Below the pieces are notes generated by a model. The model made no database searches and was not told where the DNA came from. It was given only the letters and a program-made list of their open reading frames with translations. DNA of 64,000 bases, taken from Casuarius casuarius. Its lineage: Eukaryota; Chordata; Aves; Casuariiformes; Casuariidae. Where the stretch lies: assembly GCA_003342895.1 (NCBI GenBank), contig PTFA01000403.1:250537-314536 (forward strand). Direction: 5' to 3'. The translations under genes were made by a program, and so were the position numbers. Shown in pieces: positions 26,901-40,114 of this stretch. The number at the start of each line of letters is the position of its first letter. Position 1 is the first letter of the stretch.

Positions 26901-28084
26901 AGATCATAAATATACTGTTCTTAATTTATACCCTGTTCCCCTTTCCCATTTTGGACCAGAATGTTGCTTAGGGAAACCATAAAATTGATATTAAGATGTT
27001 TGTTTTGAGGTGCTTTCATTAGTTAACTGGTTCAAAAAATATCTGGATCACATTATTCAGCTTGGTAGAAGACAACAGCTGTTGATATTAGCTAAACAAT
27101 CTGCAGAAAAAAATATCCACAAGACACTTTTTCTCATCTCAGTCCATTCATATTTTACTTGCTCAGTCTCAGGCTGTTCTACTTGTCACAATTCAGGCTA
27201 GATCCTGCTCAGTGACTACAGAATAGTCCTTACTAATAAAAAAGGAGATGTTTTTGCTTGATGAAATGAATTTTCTGACCTTTCTTTTTTAGGAATTCAA
27301 AAAAAAAAAAAAAATCATGTTTCATCCTGTCTCTGCAGGAACTCCTCTCCCTTCAATGCTTTCCTTTGGAGATCAAGTTTTGGGACATAAATGACTATAG
27401 TTTTATTCCTTCCTGACTATCCCCATGCTGCAGCTGACAGCATTTGCAGTCCTATATTGCTGAAAGCCAGAAAAGTCAACCAATGTGTTTCCTCAATAGC
27501 CTGGGAAGCAAGGCAGAAAGAGCACTTTTCACTGCCTGTTCTGCTTGATGAATCACTACTCAAGAGAAATCACTTTCACCCAAGAGAAAGTATATGTAGG
27601 CTCTTTTGGCTTCATGGCCTTGCTTTAAATCTTTCCTGTGCTCTGACTCATGGACTGCAGCAGGCACTGGTTAAAATTAGAACTCCTCCTCTCCTATGAG
27701 TCTACCTGGGTTTTATTATATTTTCTTCAAAATAACAAATTTGAAAAGTTCGAAATGCTGTGTCATTTTATTTTGAGCCCAAACTATCTGTGGACTCAAA
27801 CTGAATTTCAAAGTACTGATAGAAGTTCCAAGCAGCATACTGCATGGATTTTTTTATTTTTCTCTAGAGAAAGAAAAACTGTATTATTTCCTCTCAGCCA
27901 CCCATTTCTTGCTTCTAAGTACACCAGCAAACAAAAAGAGAATGAGAAGGTGGAAACAGAGAGAGATTAAGAGAACCTCTCTCCTCCAAAAGGTTTGAGA
28001 CGTTTGCACTTCTAGAACCCTCAGGGGAGTCAGAGTAAAATTGTACCCTAGATTTTCATTGTCAGAACCTGAACTCCAAGACCT
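20919..28084. other. Long AT-rich non-coding stretch
   Basis: No gene recognised. It contains a run of 18 A at 26733-26750 and 16 A at 27299-27314; neither follows a recognisable retrotransposed body. A (CAG)4 run lies near 22922. The part 22850-23180 is less AT-biased and motif-dense, and is discussed as a possible conserved non-coding element. Open frames of 102 and 106 codons at 27391-27699 and 27650-27970 (+) overlap in different frames and show no domain. Confidence 0.5.
25188..25219. repeat. 16-bp perfect tandem duplication
   Basis: aagatacatctaccac is repeated head to tail (25188-25203, 25204-25219). Its perfection suggests a recent slippage event. Confidence 0.9.
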
Positions 28085-28205
28085 GGGCTAAGATTTTCAA
28101 AAACAACCAGTGATTCTGAAAGTGCTAGAAAGGGCTTGGATTTCTACAAAGTGCTGAGTGCCATTCCTCTGAAAATCAATTGCCTCTACAGCATTTCAAG
28201 CCAGG
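28085..28205 (+). repeat. Probable ancient sauropsid interspersed repeat fragment
   Basis: The order 'ctaagattttcaaaaacaac', 'cagtgattctgaaagtgc', 'aaagtgctgagtgccattcc' and 'tctgaaaatcaattgcctc' resembles an old repeat widespread in turtles, crocodiles and birds. That repeat has 'gattttcaaaagtgactagt' followed by 'ggtgctgagcaccc' and 'ctgaaaatcaggcc'. The match is from memory and the copy is diverged. Confidence 0.45.
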
Positions 28206-31160
28206 CGTATAAAACATAAGAGCTCCAAATCACTAGTTGGTCTTAAAAAGTCTTGGCTCTGAAACCTGCCAAGTCAGCACCTTCTTTGCCTACTTGTAAA
28301 AGCAGCCAAAGAAAAGAAATAGATGAGCCATCAGCTCTGAGCATAATTTCTACTGATTCAGTTCTTAGTTCGTGTGCTAGCTGGAAGGAAAAAAAGGAAG
28401 ACTATGAAGGGAATGTTTTAGATCTCATAAGACAATTTCCAAATATCTTTGAAACAATAAGTAAAGCATTTGCTGAAGGAGTAGTTACTACTTTAGCACA
28501 CTCATAAGGAAAAGGAATTAATTAAATTTTAATTACTAAATACATTAAAACCAGTATATTAATTAAGTGGCTTCCAGTTGCAGTAAATGAGGCATCAGCA
28601 ATTTTTTCTGATATCTTACTTCACTGATGACAGGCAGTAATGGGCTTTCAGGCTGCCTCAGTGCAAGCTCCAAACAACTAGGAGCAGCAGAGTGGGAAAA
28701 GCAGCCAAGAAATCTTTCGACATTAAAAAGCAGAGCTCTGTCCCTAATTATGTTAAAAGTCAGGCTTGCAGTTGCAAGTAGACAATCTGGACAGCAAAGT
28801 GAATGTGGTAGAAACCAAAATGCAATACACTTGGGACTAAGACACTACTACAGTTCCAGTCTTCCCTGGACTAAAGCAGGCTCTCCAAATCGAACTTACA
28901 GTGTCTACTTAAGAGAGGGTTGGACAGTCTTGGTTGTCTCACTCAACCTTACATAGTCATACAATTTGGATGTGGAAGCTAAGGAAGATAGTTGTTGCTT
29001 TGCCTGTTAGAATGAATCCACCTTATTTCATAGTCTAAGATTTCTAGGTAACTCTGCTTATTCTGGCTTGCCAGAGGACAGTGGATTTCTCCAGTTATAT
29101 TATAATTGCTGCTCAGAAAAGACTTTTCTCTCTCCCCAACATATGGTGCAAACACTTTTTAAAGTGTTCATATACATACTTGGCAGGAAAGTTTTACTTT
29201 GACAAGGCATCTTGCTTTTTTTTTTTCCTTTTTTTTACGTGCAGTCCAGTCACGTAAGCCTTAAAAGATGTTATCCATTAAACTCAATATTTGAAATTGA
29301 AACCAGAAATCAAATGGAAGTCTTGTCTGACTATTCACTATAAGGATTTGGAATTACACTAGAAGACTATTAGCAAATGTCTGATTGTGCAGAAATATGT
29401 CTGCTCAATTGCTACATTTCAGACTATAGTCCTATGCAGGCACTTCAGTGCTTCCATTGCCTAGCATCACAGAATTTCCTCAGCTTTCACTTGCTTCCAA
29501 CAAACAGTTCCAACTCACTGTTTTAATCCTTATATCTCTAGGTGGCTTGGGTTTTCGGCATTTTAGTTTGTGTTCAATCTGCCAATTACAGTTACCTGGG
29601 ACTCCAATAAAGAGTTGTCTCATTTGCGTTTGAGAGCTGACACAACATTTCTTGAATTTCTTTTTTTTTCTCCCTCCTCACCATTTCATTAGAATTTAGG
29701 ACTAAAGCCACTAGGGAATTCTGGCCTGACAGTGTCTAACTTTTACTCACTTCCCTTAAAGTAGAATCCAGATGTCTTATACAGGCCCACAGAGTTGCTA
29801 GGCAATATAGCCCTATTCAGACACTTCAGAATTAAATGCACAACAGTAGGATAACGAGGGGATGCTGGGGAAGAGGTGTTTTGAACTCCAGTTCCATTTG
29901 GGGGAAATATGACTTGGGGCTCCTGGATCATAAACACAGCTACAACTGGTGACAGCACTTAGTGACTACTTCTTAAAAATATTTCATGCTTTGGCACCTT
30001 TGCTCCCTTGCTGGAGGAAATGCAAACCTATACATTTCAGGAGAGTCACGTGCCCACTATTAAAAGAGAGCCTATGTGGTCACCGTCTGTCATTGCTATT
30101 TATTGATCTGTCGTCTATTTGTCAATTGGCTCTTAGCTATTAAACAACCAATAAGCTTATTCCAAAATTTTTGGAATCACAAAAAGATAATATAAAAGGA
30201 ATCATAAATCTGTAGCTTCATTGTTCAAACAGCTCCCAAAAGATGGGACACAGCTGGATTCCAGCAATCACTTCTCTGGTTAGGTGAGATGTTTTAACTG
30301 AAACAATTATATTATGAATATTCCTCAGCAATGTCTATAAGACCACAGTAGAACCTAAATTCAATAATTTCCCCTGTTCCCCGAAGGACAGTACAACAGT
30401 TTTTCTGACAATGGTCTCAGCAAGTTTTTCTTCCTTCTGCTGAATGACTGTTTCTTAAAATAATTCAGACTATGGAAAGCTGGACACACTGACCTAATAG
30501 CTTTTTCTCTCTTTCTACTTTCTATAATTTGACATATGCCAGAAACCCCTCAATTAAGCCTAATAGCTGAACTATGTAAACATTGTTTACAGAGTACACT
30601 TGATATGGACAATAAGATCAATTTGTTTCAATGCTCAACAAAAATTTTGTTTAACTCACGGTCTTGACTTTCTAAAAGATGATTACAGAAAGAAAGGGCA
30701 AAGTTTTCTGGGCTTTCTAGAAAGAAATCCAAAATTTTCAGTGTTTGTTCTTTCCCTAAAAGAAGAGGAACAAGCTATCCCACCATAGTAGCTTGCATTT
30801 AATGGTATTAAAAAAACGTGAACAAGAACAGTTATATCCTCATAATATGGATGAAATACATGGGTAAGGGATTATAATCAGCTTTCTCAGGATGGGAAAA
30901 TGCAAACACTAATTCACTGATCTGAAGAAACTCATTGAAGCAGTAGTATGATGCAATCCGAACTCAAGTTCACCTGCTAATCACTTCTCCAGGACAGGCA
31001 CAGGCTTGCCATAACACATCCTATGCGCCACTGCCTGCTCCATATGGCAATGGCCAGTGCACATGTGTCAGCTTGCATTGGGCTCAGCATGCTTATTTAT
31101 CTTTTCTCATGACAGATGGCACAAACCTGAACATTGCTCGTAACCCACGTTTGCTTTCAG
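28206..31160. other. AT-rich non-coding stretch
   Basis: No gene recognised. Open frames at 28253-28507 (84 codons, non-ATG start) and 28627-28956 (109 codons) on the plus strand are unrecognised. A polypyrimidine tract lies at 29215-29236. Confidence 0.5.
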
Positions 31161-31376
31161 TGAGGTGAGACCTACAACGAGCTGTGAGGAGCACGTGGCT
31201 GCCCTGAACAAAGACCTCAGGTACTTGCTCATTAGTTGTGGTTTCTCTGTCACATCAAGAACTGTCCCTGAGTATATGTCCACAGTCTTTAAGCCAGCCA
31301 CTGCTGCTGACATAGCCACTGTAGAGCTCTCACCCGGCATGGCTTACTATAGTATCCGGCTCGGTGTTTCATTTTA
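31107..31376. other. Short island open on both strands, possible exon or retrocopy fragment
   Basis: On the plus strand, a splice-acceptor-like stretch (tttgctttcag, ending 31160) is followed by about 70 open codons ending in TAG at 31374-31376. The peptide begins EVRPTTSCEEHVAALN and ends YYSIRLGVSF. On the minus strand an ATG in good context (gccATGc, first base 31340) opens 77 codons to a stop at 31107. The island is richer in GC than its surroundings. I do not recognise either peptide. It could be a terminal exon of an unidentified gene, a decayed retrocopy, or chance. Only one strand, if any, can be coding. Confidence 0.2.
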
Positions 31377-34300
31377 GGCACTGTTTTACCTAGTTTTCAT
31401 CCTGTGTGTCCAAACTTAGTGGAAACATTTACTTAATAAAATATTGGTAGGGATATTCTGTTATATTAACTTCCTGCTCTTCCGAGGAAGATGAGAAATA
31501 TGTGTGTGGTTCCTGACAAAAAACACCGTTAAGCCCTGGATATGAATTAGGCCTTCATATACAAACACAATCTCTGCATTGTATTTGTGGTAATTTAGCC
31601 GCGAATGTTTTTAAAAGTTCAGCTTTATGGTTGACACAAAAGTACAGCAGCCAGGGTAATTGTTTTACCTGCTGCCATGTGAAAACATCATGATCAGACT
31701 ACGCTTTTCCACGTTTTTTTCTGTCATATGAGGGGGAAATAATGAAGCAGAGTTTCCTCTAACATCACAACTCACTAGGAATGAGACTATAGTAAGCATG
31801 GGAATCGTCCTCTCCAGAGAGGAAACTGGCTCTGAAAGGAAATCTGGGAACAGGCCAAAGATGTGTTAAGGTAATGTATCATGTGAGAAGAAAGTGGAAT
31901 TTTTCCCAACACATTCATTATCCTATTCTGTCTTATTCAGAAAAGGTGAAGAGACCTGTCCGTCTCTAATCAATACCATACCTCTCATTAGCTTGAATAG
32001 ATTGGATTATACTTAGAATTTCTGCATGGAGCCCACACTATCTTTCTTCTGACTGCTCCAAAGACCCTCCCCTATATCAACAAGCAACAGGCCAATTTAA
32101 AGCACAGAGGACATGATAAACCTCTTTGTCTAGCATGCTTGGCAGGGCTCCAGGTGCATCATACTCTAAATATGATAGTGCTTTGTCCTCTGGAGTCCGT
32201 GGCCACAAAGCTCCCAGAGGGAGGAAGAATATTATCAGCTTAACAAGTGATTCTTATCTCTGACCAGCACGCTGCTAGAATTTTTAAGCTACATTTCCAA
32301 GAGCTTTTCTTTCCAAATGAAGCACAAGGTATTAAAACATACATGAAATAGCTGGCTTTTTTCCATCCTTTCCTTTAAAGAATGTGCAAATCTTGCTGCT
32401 CTGTTCCTGGAATTCTTGTCTCTCTAACCTGGTCCATGCTTACTTGCTTTATTGACTTGCTTTAAATTGTTATTTGGACACAAGGGCAGAAATCAAATTG
32501 AATTGACTAAAAACCTTCTGTAAGGGGTTGCTAGTGATATGAAGTAAAATTGTTTTCCAGAAGAGAGATGTGCTTAAAGAGAAGGTACAAAGAGTTTGAC
32601 CATTGCCCCTGAGCAAAATGAGTTAGGATCAGGTATAAATGTAGTCCTAATGCTGTGCAAACACATCCTAAAGCTACATCCTTCTTTCTCCACCAGAGCT
32701 ATGCCAAGGAGTTCACAGAAGAATAGATATGTATGTTCTCTGTCAGGATACTGATTGGCACTGCTTAACTGGCCTGAGTTTGTAGAGCAGAAGGGAAAAG
32801 CACATCCCGCAGACATGCACATCTGTGGGCATTGCCCTTCTCCCTCCCCACTGTCTCCAAGAGGCACAGCAACTCCCATGCTGCTTCTGTGAGTTCAGGG
32901 GAACTGTCAATGAAAACCCAGTTTCTTAAGACTTTACTTTCACTGCATTCAATTTCTTTCCTCACTTGGCAAACCCAAGTCACATCCATATCCAGAAACC
33001 TCCCACCTGAATGCTTTCCACACCAACTTGCTGTCCAGAGGCTATCAAAACAAATGCTCTGTATTTGAACAGGACCCAGTGTCCTTCAGGAGCTGGGAGA
33101 CCCTCAAGTGTCTTAACTCAGCTTCTCTTGCAGGAATTATTTTCTGGTCAGTTACCTCTTTCCTTGTTCAGGAGTGGAAATCTTCCCCTGGACCTTCAGC
33201 ATTCTGCCATACGGTAGGCAATGTAGAGCATGTCCAATAGTCTTTATAAACTTACTGTAATAATTGCACTATACTGCAATTCAATGGCAGCTTACCTTCA
33301 GGTGATCCACAGGAGTGGTTGACTCTGTGGTGGGCTTTCATGTAATATGCAGCTACAGCTTTCTTTCTAGCACATGCTCTAGCAAGAAGTCAGGGCCCTG
33401 TGGGCTAGCAGTGCAGAAGATAAGTTGCGTCTACCAAAACAGTAGTGAAAAAAAACTGTTGACAACCTACGCTTGATTTTTCTCAATAAGGAAACAAAAT
33501 GATCTGTAACAATCTAGACAGCAATATCCATCTGCTCCTATGACTATAGTCTATGTGACTATGGAATGTAATACTGAAGATTCTCCATAATCAAAATGTT
33601 ATCTTCATCACATGGACTTTTTAAATACACTGCTGTTTTTCACAGGTTTCCGTGAACCACCAGTCAAGTACACTCAATGATCTCCTTAGGAGAACATTTT
33701 CTTCCCTTCTCATAGAATGAAGCCAAACTACTTTTTCTCATGTTCTGGACCAAATATGAACCTCATTGCAAATGAATTGCCTGTGTTGAATCTGTTCCAG
33801 CACTTTTCATGTTTGTTATTCAGAGTAAGATCCATGGCTTGGTATCAACGAAAAAGGAAGCTGGAATCCGAAACCTGAAGCATCCTAGTCCCGCTCTGAT
33901 TAACCACATCTCCACACATATAATCTAGGAAAAGACAGAGTCATGCTTTTACCCTTTCCTCTGAAGGAACTTAGCCTTATGCATAGCTGCAAGTCACAGG
34001 AGGTCTCCAGCAGCACTGCCTCGAGTAAAGGAATACAAAGCCAGCAAGGACCAGAGAGCCTGAGTAAAGCTTGAAAACAGCATACCCTTAAAAATTCAAA
34101 TGGGATTGTCAGCCTCCAGAGTTAATAGCTATATCATGAAGAACTGATCGTATCTTTTCAACAAGATTGAGGGTCTTGCTGAATACAAGACTCAGGATTA
34201 CTAACTTAATGGGTCAGATTAAATATCCGCCTTGCTCAGTAACCCTGATCAGATGCCTAGAGAAGAAAAAAGTCAATATAGCTATGATACTTCTCACTAA

Positions 34301-35519
34301 TATTTCTACAGCCTCCCAAGCTAGCTCAGGAAATCCTATATCTATGTATGTCAGAAAATCCTACTTCCACATATTATTCACAGTTTCTATGTGTTTTTAG
34401 TGATTTTCCTTGTCCCCCTGCCAACCCATACACAATTTTAGAAACTACATCCTCCTATGACAAATATCCACAAATCTACCACTCACTGCTCAGAAATTCA
34501 CCTTTTGTTCTGAACCACATTCCTTTTAGCTTCATAAAAACAAATCTCAAACTAAAAATGGCTTCATAGCAATGTTCTTGCACCTGATGGAGAAGTTTTC
34601 AAAATATCAGTTGGTCCATGTCTAATCTTAAATTCTGTTCTTCCATGCTATAAATGCCATATGTGTATTCAAAATATATATATTTTTAAATTATCTGCTT
34701 CATTAGATTCTTTGACATTCTCTATTCCTGTATTTCTTAGGGGTCTGTAAGGGAATAGAAACTCCTGAAAAGAGAAAGCCTTGACCCTCTCATAGCCCCA
34801 AACATTAAACATACTTAATTGTAACTGCAACCACAAGAATGATACTTCAGTCACCTAAGTGACTCATACTGCTTTTTCTAAAGACATGAATGATTTGAAT
34901 ATATTGCTAGCTGAGTTTTAAACTAATCAGCTTGTGGGGTACATATGTATACAGGAAAAAATTATCTGTTGGAATATGACTGAAAGGGAAGTAGTGAATC
35001 TGTGCCAATTTACATAAGATGAATATCTGATTTATGTACAGTACTTGGTTCAAAACTTGCTTTGGTTTTCAGCCCAGCCAGGAAATTGATTTGCATTAGT
35101 TTAACATCAGTTGGAATTTGACTCTATTTGTTTTCTGTTGAAAAATTTCAGCACTCATTCACCATGATGCTGCAGTAGGTATACTTACTAATAATGATGA
35201 AAAATGTTTTTTAGATGCTACAAATTGCAAGGCTAAAGTTTTACCCTCATTTTGCATTCACATAAGAGATTCCATAATGCAAAGTGCATCCCTGAATCTA
35301 GCTTTGTCAGCTGATAAATTTTGGTTTTGGTTTGCTTTTACTGCATGATTCCCTCACAAAACAAAGAATATTTAGTAAATGCAATATGCTTTGAGAATTT
35401 TCCACATTTAAATTTAGTAGGTGTTAAAATCAGTATTTTTAAAAAATCTGACAAATTATGTTAAACAGCATTTTCTTTCTGTGTGTTTATTTTCCTAATA
35501 TGATGCAACATTTGCTTTT
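31377..35519. other. Non-coding stretch
   Basis: No gene recognised. The part 32570-33240 carries several overlapping open frames of 68-101 codons on both strands in a locally GC-richer patch. Their mutual overlap in different frames argues against any of them being real. Confidence 0.5.
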
Positions 35520-35593
35520 GGTAGTTGAAGCTGTAATCATTAGCATTCTGGACTTTGAATCCTATGGTCTGAGTTCACATTCCTGTAGTGATC
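35520..35593 (+). pseudogene. tRNA-Gln(TTG)-like pseudogene
   Basis: From 35520 the sequence follows the vertebrate tRNA-Gln(TTG) pattern. A gg start and a D-arm/A-box-like 'tgtaatcattagc' (35532-35544) come first. The anticodon loop 'ctttgaa', with anticodon TTG, follows a 'ctgga' stem half, and the T-arm/B-box-like 'gagttcacattcc' closes it. From the D arm on I estimate about three of four positions agree with the canonical gene. The 3' half of the anticodon stem (tccta instead of tccag), the T stem and the acceptor stem no longer pair, so this is a dead copy. No SINE body or A-tail is visible next to it. Alternatively it could be the head of an unrecognised tRNA-derived SINE. Confidence 0.7.
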
Positions 35594-35957
35594 AGTAAGC
35601 TGCACATTGTCTTGTCTGAGGCAATGATGCCTTTTAACTTACAGATGCATGCACAGTACAGACCTGATATTTTGTTAACATTTCTAGACTCAGAGGAATA
35701 ACTGATAGAATAACTGATCCCTGTCTTCTTGTATCCTGCATTATGGATGCTACAGGGCCACAACGCTATCTCTCATAGAAAGAGAATTTTAGTAAACGAA
35801 ACAAAAACTCTAAGAGATTAGGCCTCATCAGTTTTACTCTAGACCACATCTGCTGCTCTCAGTCTCTTCAATGTAACTAAAAATGGCCATTTGAAACTAA
35901 TAGGCACAGTATTGTCACCTGCAACCCATAAGACAGTCCGAGATATTGTTATCTTAA

Positions 35958-35978
35958 TTTTTTTTTTTGGGGGGGGGG
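35958..35978. repeat. T11-G10 homopolymer junction
   Basis: Eleven T (35958-35968) pass directly into ten G (35969-35978). Same style as the tract at 9.33 kb. Confidence 0.9.
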
Positions 35979-36519
35979 AGATAATTTTCTGCCTACTTGC
36001 TGAGTATGGGTGGTGAGGGTCATGTTTTCAGGTTTTCCTTTGCCAGTCATGTTGACTAGACTCTTAACAAAAGTAAAAAAGTGGAATCAGATGAATTAGA
36101 TTCTCTAAGCTCTTGACTTTTATCAGTAAACTATCAATGTTGCAAGACTAAAGATAAAACAATGAAGTTAACCATATTGCCATTATTAAGCATTATAATT
36201 CAGCAGAAAAGCAATCAAAGCATCACTCTGCAAATATGAAGATTGTGCCCCATTCCTCTCCTCCCCCTAATATATTCCATAATAGTATTTCTCAGTCTGG
36301 GAACTCTAGCATAAATCTACGTTCCTTAAGTTCCTTTAAATGATTAGAAAAACAAATTTCTGGTTTTAAATGGGACTTTCATTCCTTGGGTACTATTGCT
36401 TCCTCTTTGCAAACACTGATTTTCATTCACATCTGTTTTAATCTCACTACTGGACAATATATTAGATGATACTTTGGGGAAAGATCATTCTATATCAACC
36501 TGTTGTGTTTGTATTACTT

Positions 36520-36533
36520 CCCCCCCCCCCCCC
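36520..36533. repeat. C14 homopolymer
   Basis: Fourteen C followed by aaa. Simple-sequence tract, likely prone to length error. Confidence 0.9.
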
Positions 36534-37853
36534 AAACCTGCCTCAATCTGCACTGCAGTAGCTTCTCCCCCCAAAATGCCCCTCATTTCTTCCAGGGAAG
36601 GTACAGTCTCCACCAAAAGGTTTCATCCGATTCAGGGCACAACATGAAAAGGACAAAGGAAATAGGCAAAGTTCCCCCTGTTCCCGCTTACACCTTTTTA
36701 ATGTAACACACAGCAAACAAAGCAACAAAACAGAAGCTGTCCAACACAGCTGTAGTGAAATTGAAGAATGGAAACATGAAAATGACACATAATGAAATGT
36801 ATGGCTTCACAGTTCCAAATGATAATCTTTGCCTGCCCTCTCTGCCTAGACGTCTGCACAGAAAGTTGTTCTTTCAGATGCAGATTCATCAATATTTATC
36901 GGCTAGGCTACTGCCAAAGCAAACCTTGAAAAAAGTTTAGCCAGATGCTCCAGCTAACCTCGTATTAGCAGCGAGCTGAAACACAGCTGTTCAAAAGCTA
37001 AAAGGTATTTTCAGTAAGGCTACAATTTAGGCAGAACTATGTTAAAGGATTTCTAAGCTCATGAGAAGCAAGTTTTGTGTGGATAACACAAGACATTTGC
37101 ATAGATAGCACATAAATCTCTTAAGAAGTAATGATAGCTTCTGCACATAGAACACTAATAGAATGCTGTAAAAGCTGGTTAGCATAGACTACAATATAAG
37201 CATTTTGATTGGGGAGGGTTGACTTCGGTAAGAGAGGGGGACAAATATAAATCAATCAGTAGTTATTCTATGGTCTACTTGAAGACAGACCTACCAAGAT
37301 GTGATAGAATTTCCTTTCTACATTCTCAACTAGCAACATCCTGTTTCAATCTCCTGCAACACATTCTGTGTGGCAATTAAGTGGAAGTAGAGATTGGCAT
37401 GTCTAGCTGGCAGAAACTGACTATTTGTTTGGAAGATGCATTCACAAAATCAATATGAATCCATTTGGGAAAGTGGAGTAATTTAGAGAAATATCCACTA
37501 TCCTCATTTCAGTTCTGTCTGTTTACTGAAAACACAGTGTGGGATAAAAACTGAAAAGGCAATGTACAGCTAAACACCTACATTTAATAGCCTGTCAGAC
37601 GAAAGATTGTGTAGTTATTATCAAACAAATGTTTGCCTGGGTTCAATAACTTCCTTTCTTTACACCAAGAAAGACTTTCAAGCAGTTTAAGCAAAAATAC
37701 TGCAGGTGAAATCCTGTCATAAATCGTTCGATAAGTTAAAGTTTATTCTTCAAACTTAGATTGTATGCCTCCAAATTTAACTCTCTTTTGGAAGACATCT
37801 GACTTCTAGTCTTATACTTAATACATCCTCGAAATTTTCAAAACAGTGACTTT

Positions 37854-37888
37854 GCATATATATATATGTATATATGTATATATATATA
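37854..37888. repeat. (TA)n/(TATATG)n microsatellite
   Basis: Thirty-five bases of strictly alternating purine-pyrimidine, mainly TA with two interspersed TG steps. Confidence 0.9.
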
Positions 37889-40114
37889 AAGCCTTGCAAG
37901 AGTCATACATTTGTGAATACAAATTAGCATTGAGTAAAGCTTCATTTGGTACATGTAAATATGCTCTTTCACTAGCTGTATTGTTTGTGGCTAGACTGAG
38001 GTCCACCCTCATATTCTACATGGCACACAAGAAGAAGGGCATGACTCTGCAATCATAAACAACAGATCTGTGTTGGCAGTCTTATCAGAAGAATAAATTT
38101 GGTCACAAGGCAAGGACATACAGTTCAACTTCTGTTGAATCAGCCAGATCACACAAGACATGGAGCTTTCAGCTGGCTTTACACCAGCTGCAGCAGAACT
38201 GGCACTTGGTCTACCGTAATAAAGCCTTCTGGAGCAAGGTTAATCGATCAGTTAACTTATTAAATTTTTTTTTGAAGAAAACTAAATCAGCAAGGTGAGC
38301 CTAAACTAAGTCAAGTGCTTTATAGCATGCAAAAAGTCCAGATGAGAACAGATACCTGCTAGAGAGAAATACAAAAGTAAAATTATAGGAGATCTGGGCC
38401 ATTGTCACCTTACTTTGCCCCTGTGCAAAGCAGTCCATAGAGAGCTTTTCTGAAAAACTGCAGCTGAAGCCTCTTTTTTTGTGCTGCAAAATTACTTACA
38501 CAGAAAATGCCATTTCTATTTGGGCACTCAGAGAGAAACTGAATGAGTACGGTTCCTTCAGGTTTCTTTGCTAAAGAAAAATAGACTATCGTCTTGCTTT
38601 CTGCTTTCAAATAGAAATCTATCTAAAAACCAAAACAATTGCTTTAGAGTGCTTCAAAAATATATTCTGATTAACCCATGAATGTCCAAAATCTCTACTT
38701 AAACTGCAAATGAAATTAACATATCAAGATAGATAAAGCCTATAACCAAGAAATAATTTTGAACAAGTTGATCACAGGCCTTTATAATGTTTATATAAAT
38801 CTGCCATGTTTAATGCAGCACTAACCAATGTTTAACCTGAATCATTTGTAATAATCATGCTTTTGCTCTAAAATGTTAAGCTTGCCAGTATTTAATTATC
38901 TCGTCTTATAGCTATACTATTTCTGCCTGGGGCTTCCTTATATATAAAGCAAAGAGTCCACCACACTGAGAGTAGTCCTCAGTTTTCAAACTTGGGTACC
39001 TATGATCAAGCACAGAACTAAATGATCTTCTGAGGTATGTTGCATCTTGTAAAATGACCACTATTAGGTTTCTAAAGATGTATTTGGATGTGAAATTGCA
39101 ATCCAAATTTTTTTAGCTGAATACCTAAAGCTTTTACACAGAAATAGAGGAAATTGGAATTTATACTTCTAAAGATTTATAGGGACATCTGTACTGAACA
39201 AGGGAGAGGTGTTTCAAGAACCCACTAAGTTGTACCAAACGGGACAGGGATATTCATATGGTGCAGGCTGATGTTATGCAGAGATATATGCTTCTCTAAG
39301 CATACAGCCACATCTCTACAGTCTTGGACTGACTTACCAGCTATGGCTCAGTGCTCTACTGATTCGGCTATATTATTTCTGGCTCTGCTGTAGGATGGAA
39401 ATGCTCCCACCTCCTTCCATTTTATTTTCTGTCAAATTGCCAGCCCCTTCATCAGTCTTTGAAATTGTTATCCTCATCTCTGACAAATGATAGTGAAACT
39501 AGGACTGGGAATCAGCAGTATGAAAAGCAAGATATGAAGCCTAACAGTCAAAACATGAAAAGATATCCTGAAAATACAAGTAAATGGTGTAAAGGTAAGT
39601 AACATATGGATATATTGGCATTTACCATACTTATGCTAGAGATCATATAAATCATTCACCCAGGGACTCATGAATTTTTGTCCTGTTCTTTCTAAAATAT
39701 ATCCTTTATGCTTAAACTAGTATTGCATATAACATCCTATTCCAATTAGCTTTGGTAGAATGCAAATAAAATATGCAGTTTCCTACTCGTACTCCACCAA
39801 TATGGATTTGCTAATTCACTCTGATGGAATATCAGGTGTGCCACTGTGTTAAAATGTTCTTAATCATAAGGTGAATGAAAAGTTCAATTTCCTGTCACTA
39901 TTTTTCCCATCATTTTTATAGTATCATACTGTCTTCATGCTGTTCTTACCTGTAGTGGGTTTATACAATAGTCCATCTGCAATACATAACTAATGACATG
40001 GAAGGTGTTTCATTAAAGTATACCTTAGTTATGATAGCCCTGCTTTATAAAGAAAAATGCTCTGTTTTCTCTATTGCTTTACTGATATGAATTACTTCCT
40101 GACCAGTTATAATT

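Noticed and set aside
28253..28507. 84-codon frame ending in FAEGVVTTLAHS
   Set aside because: Starts without ATG or convincing splice acceptor and is unrecognised; insufficient evidence for an exon.
38990..39040. CR1-like 'aactaaatgatcttctgagg'
   Set aside because: Only about 20 bases resemble the CR1 end and the following 'ccttccaacc' and terminal 8-mer are absent.
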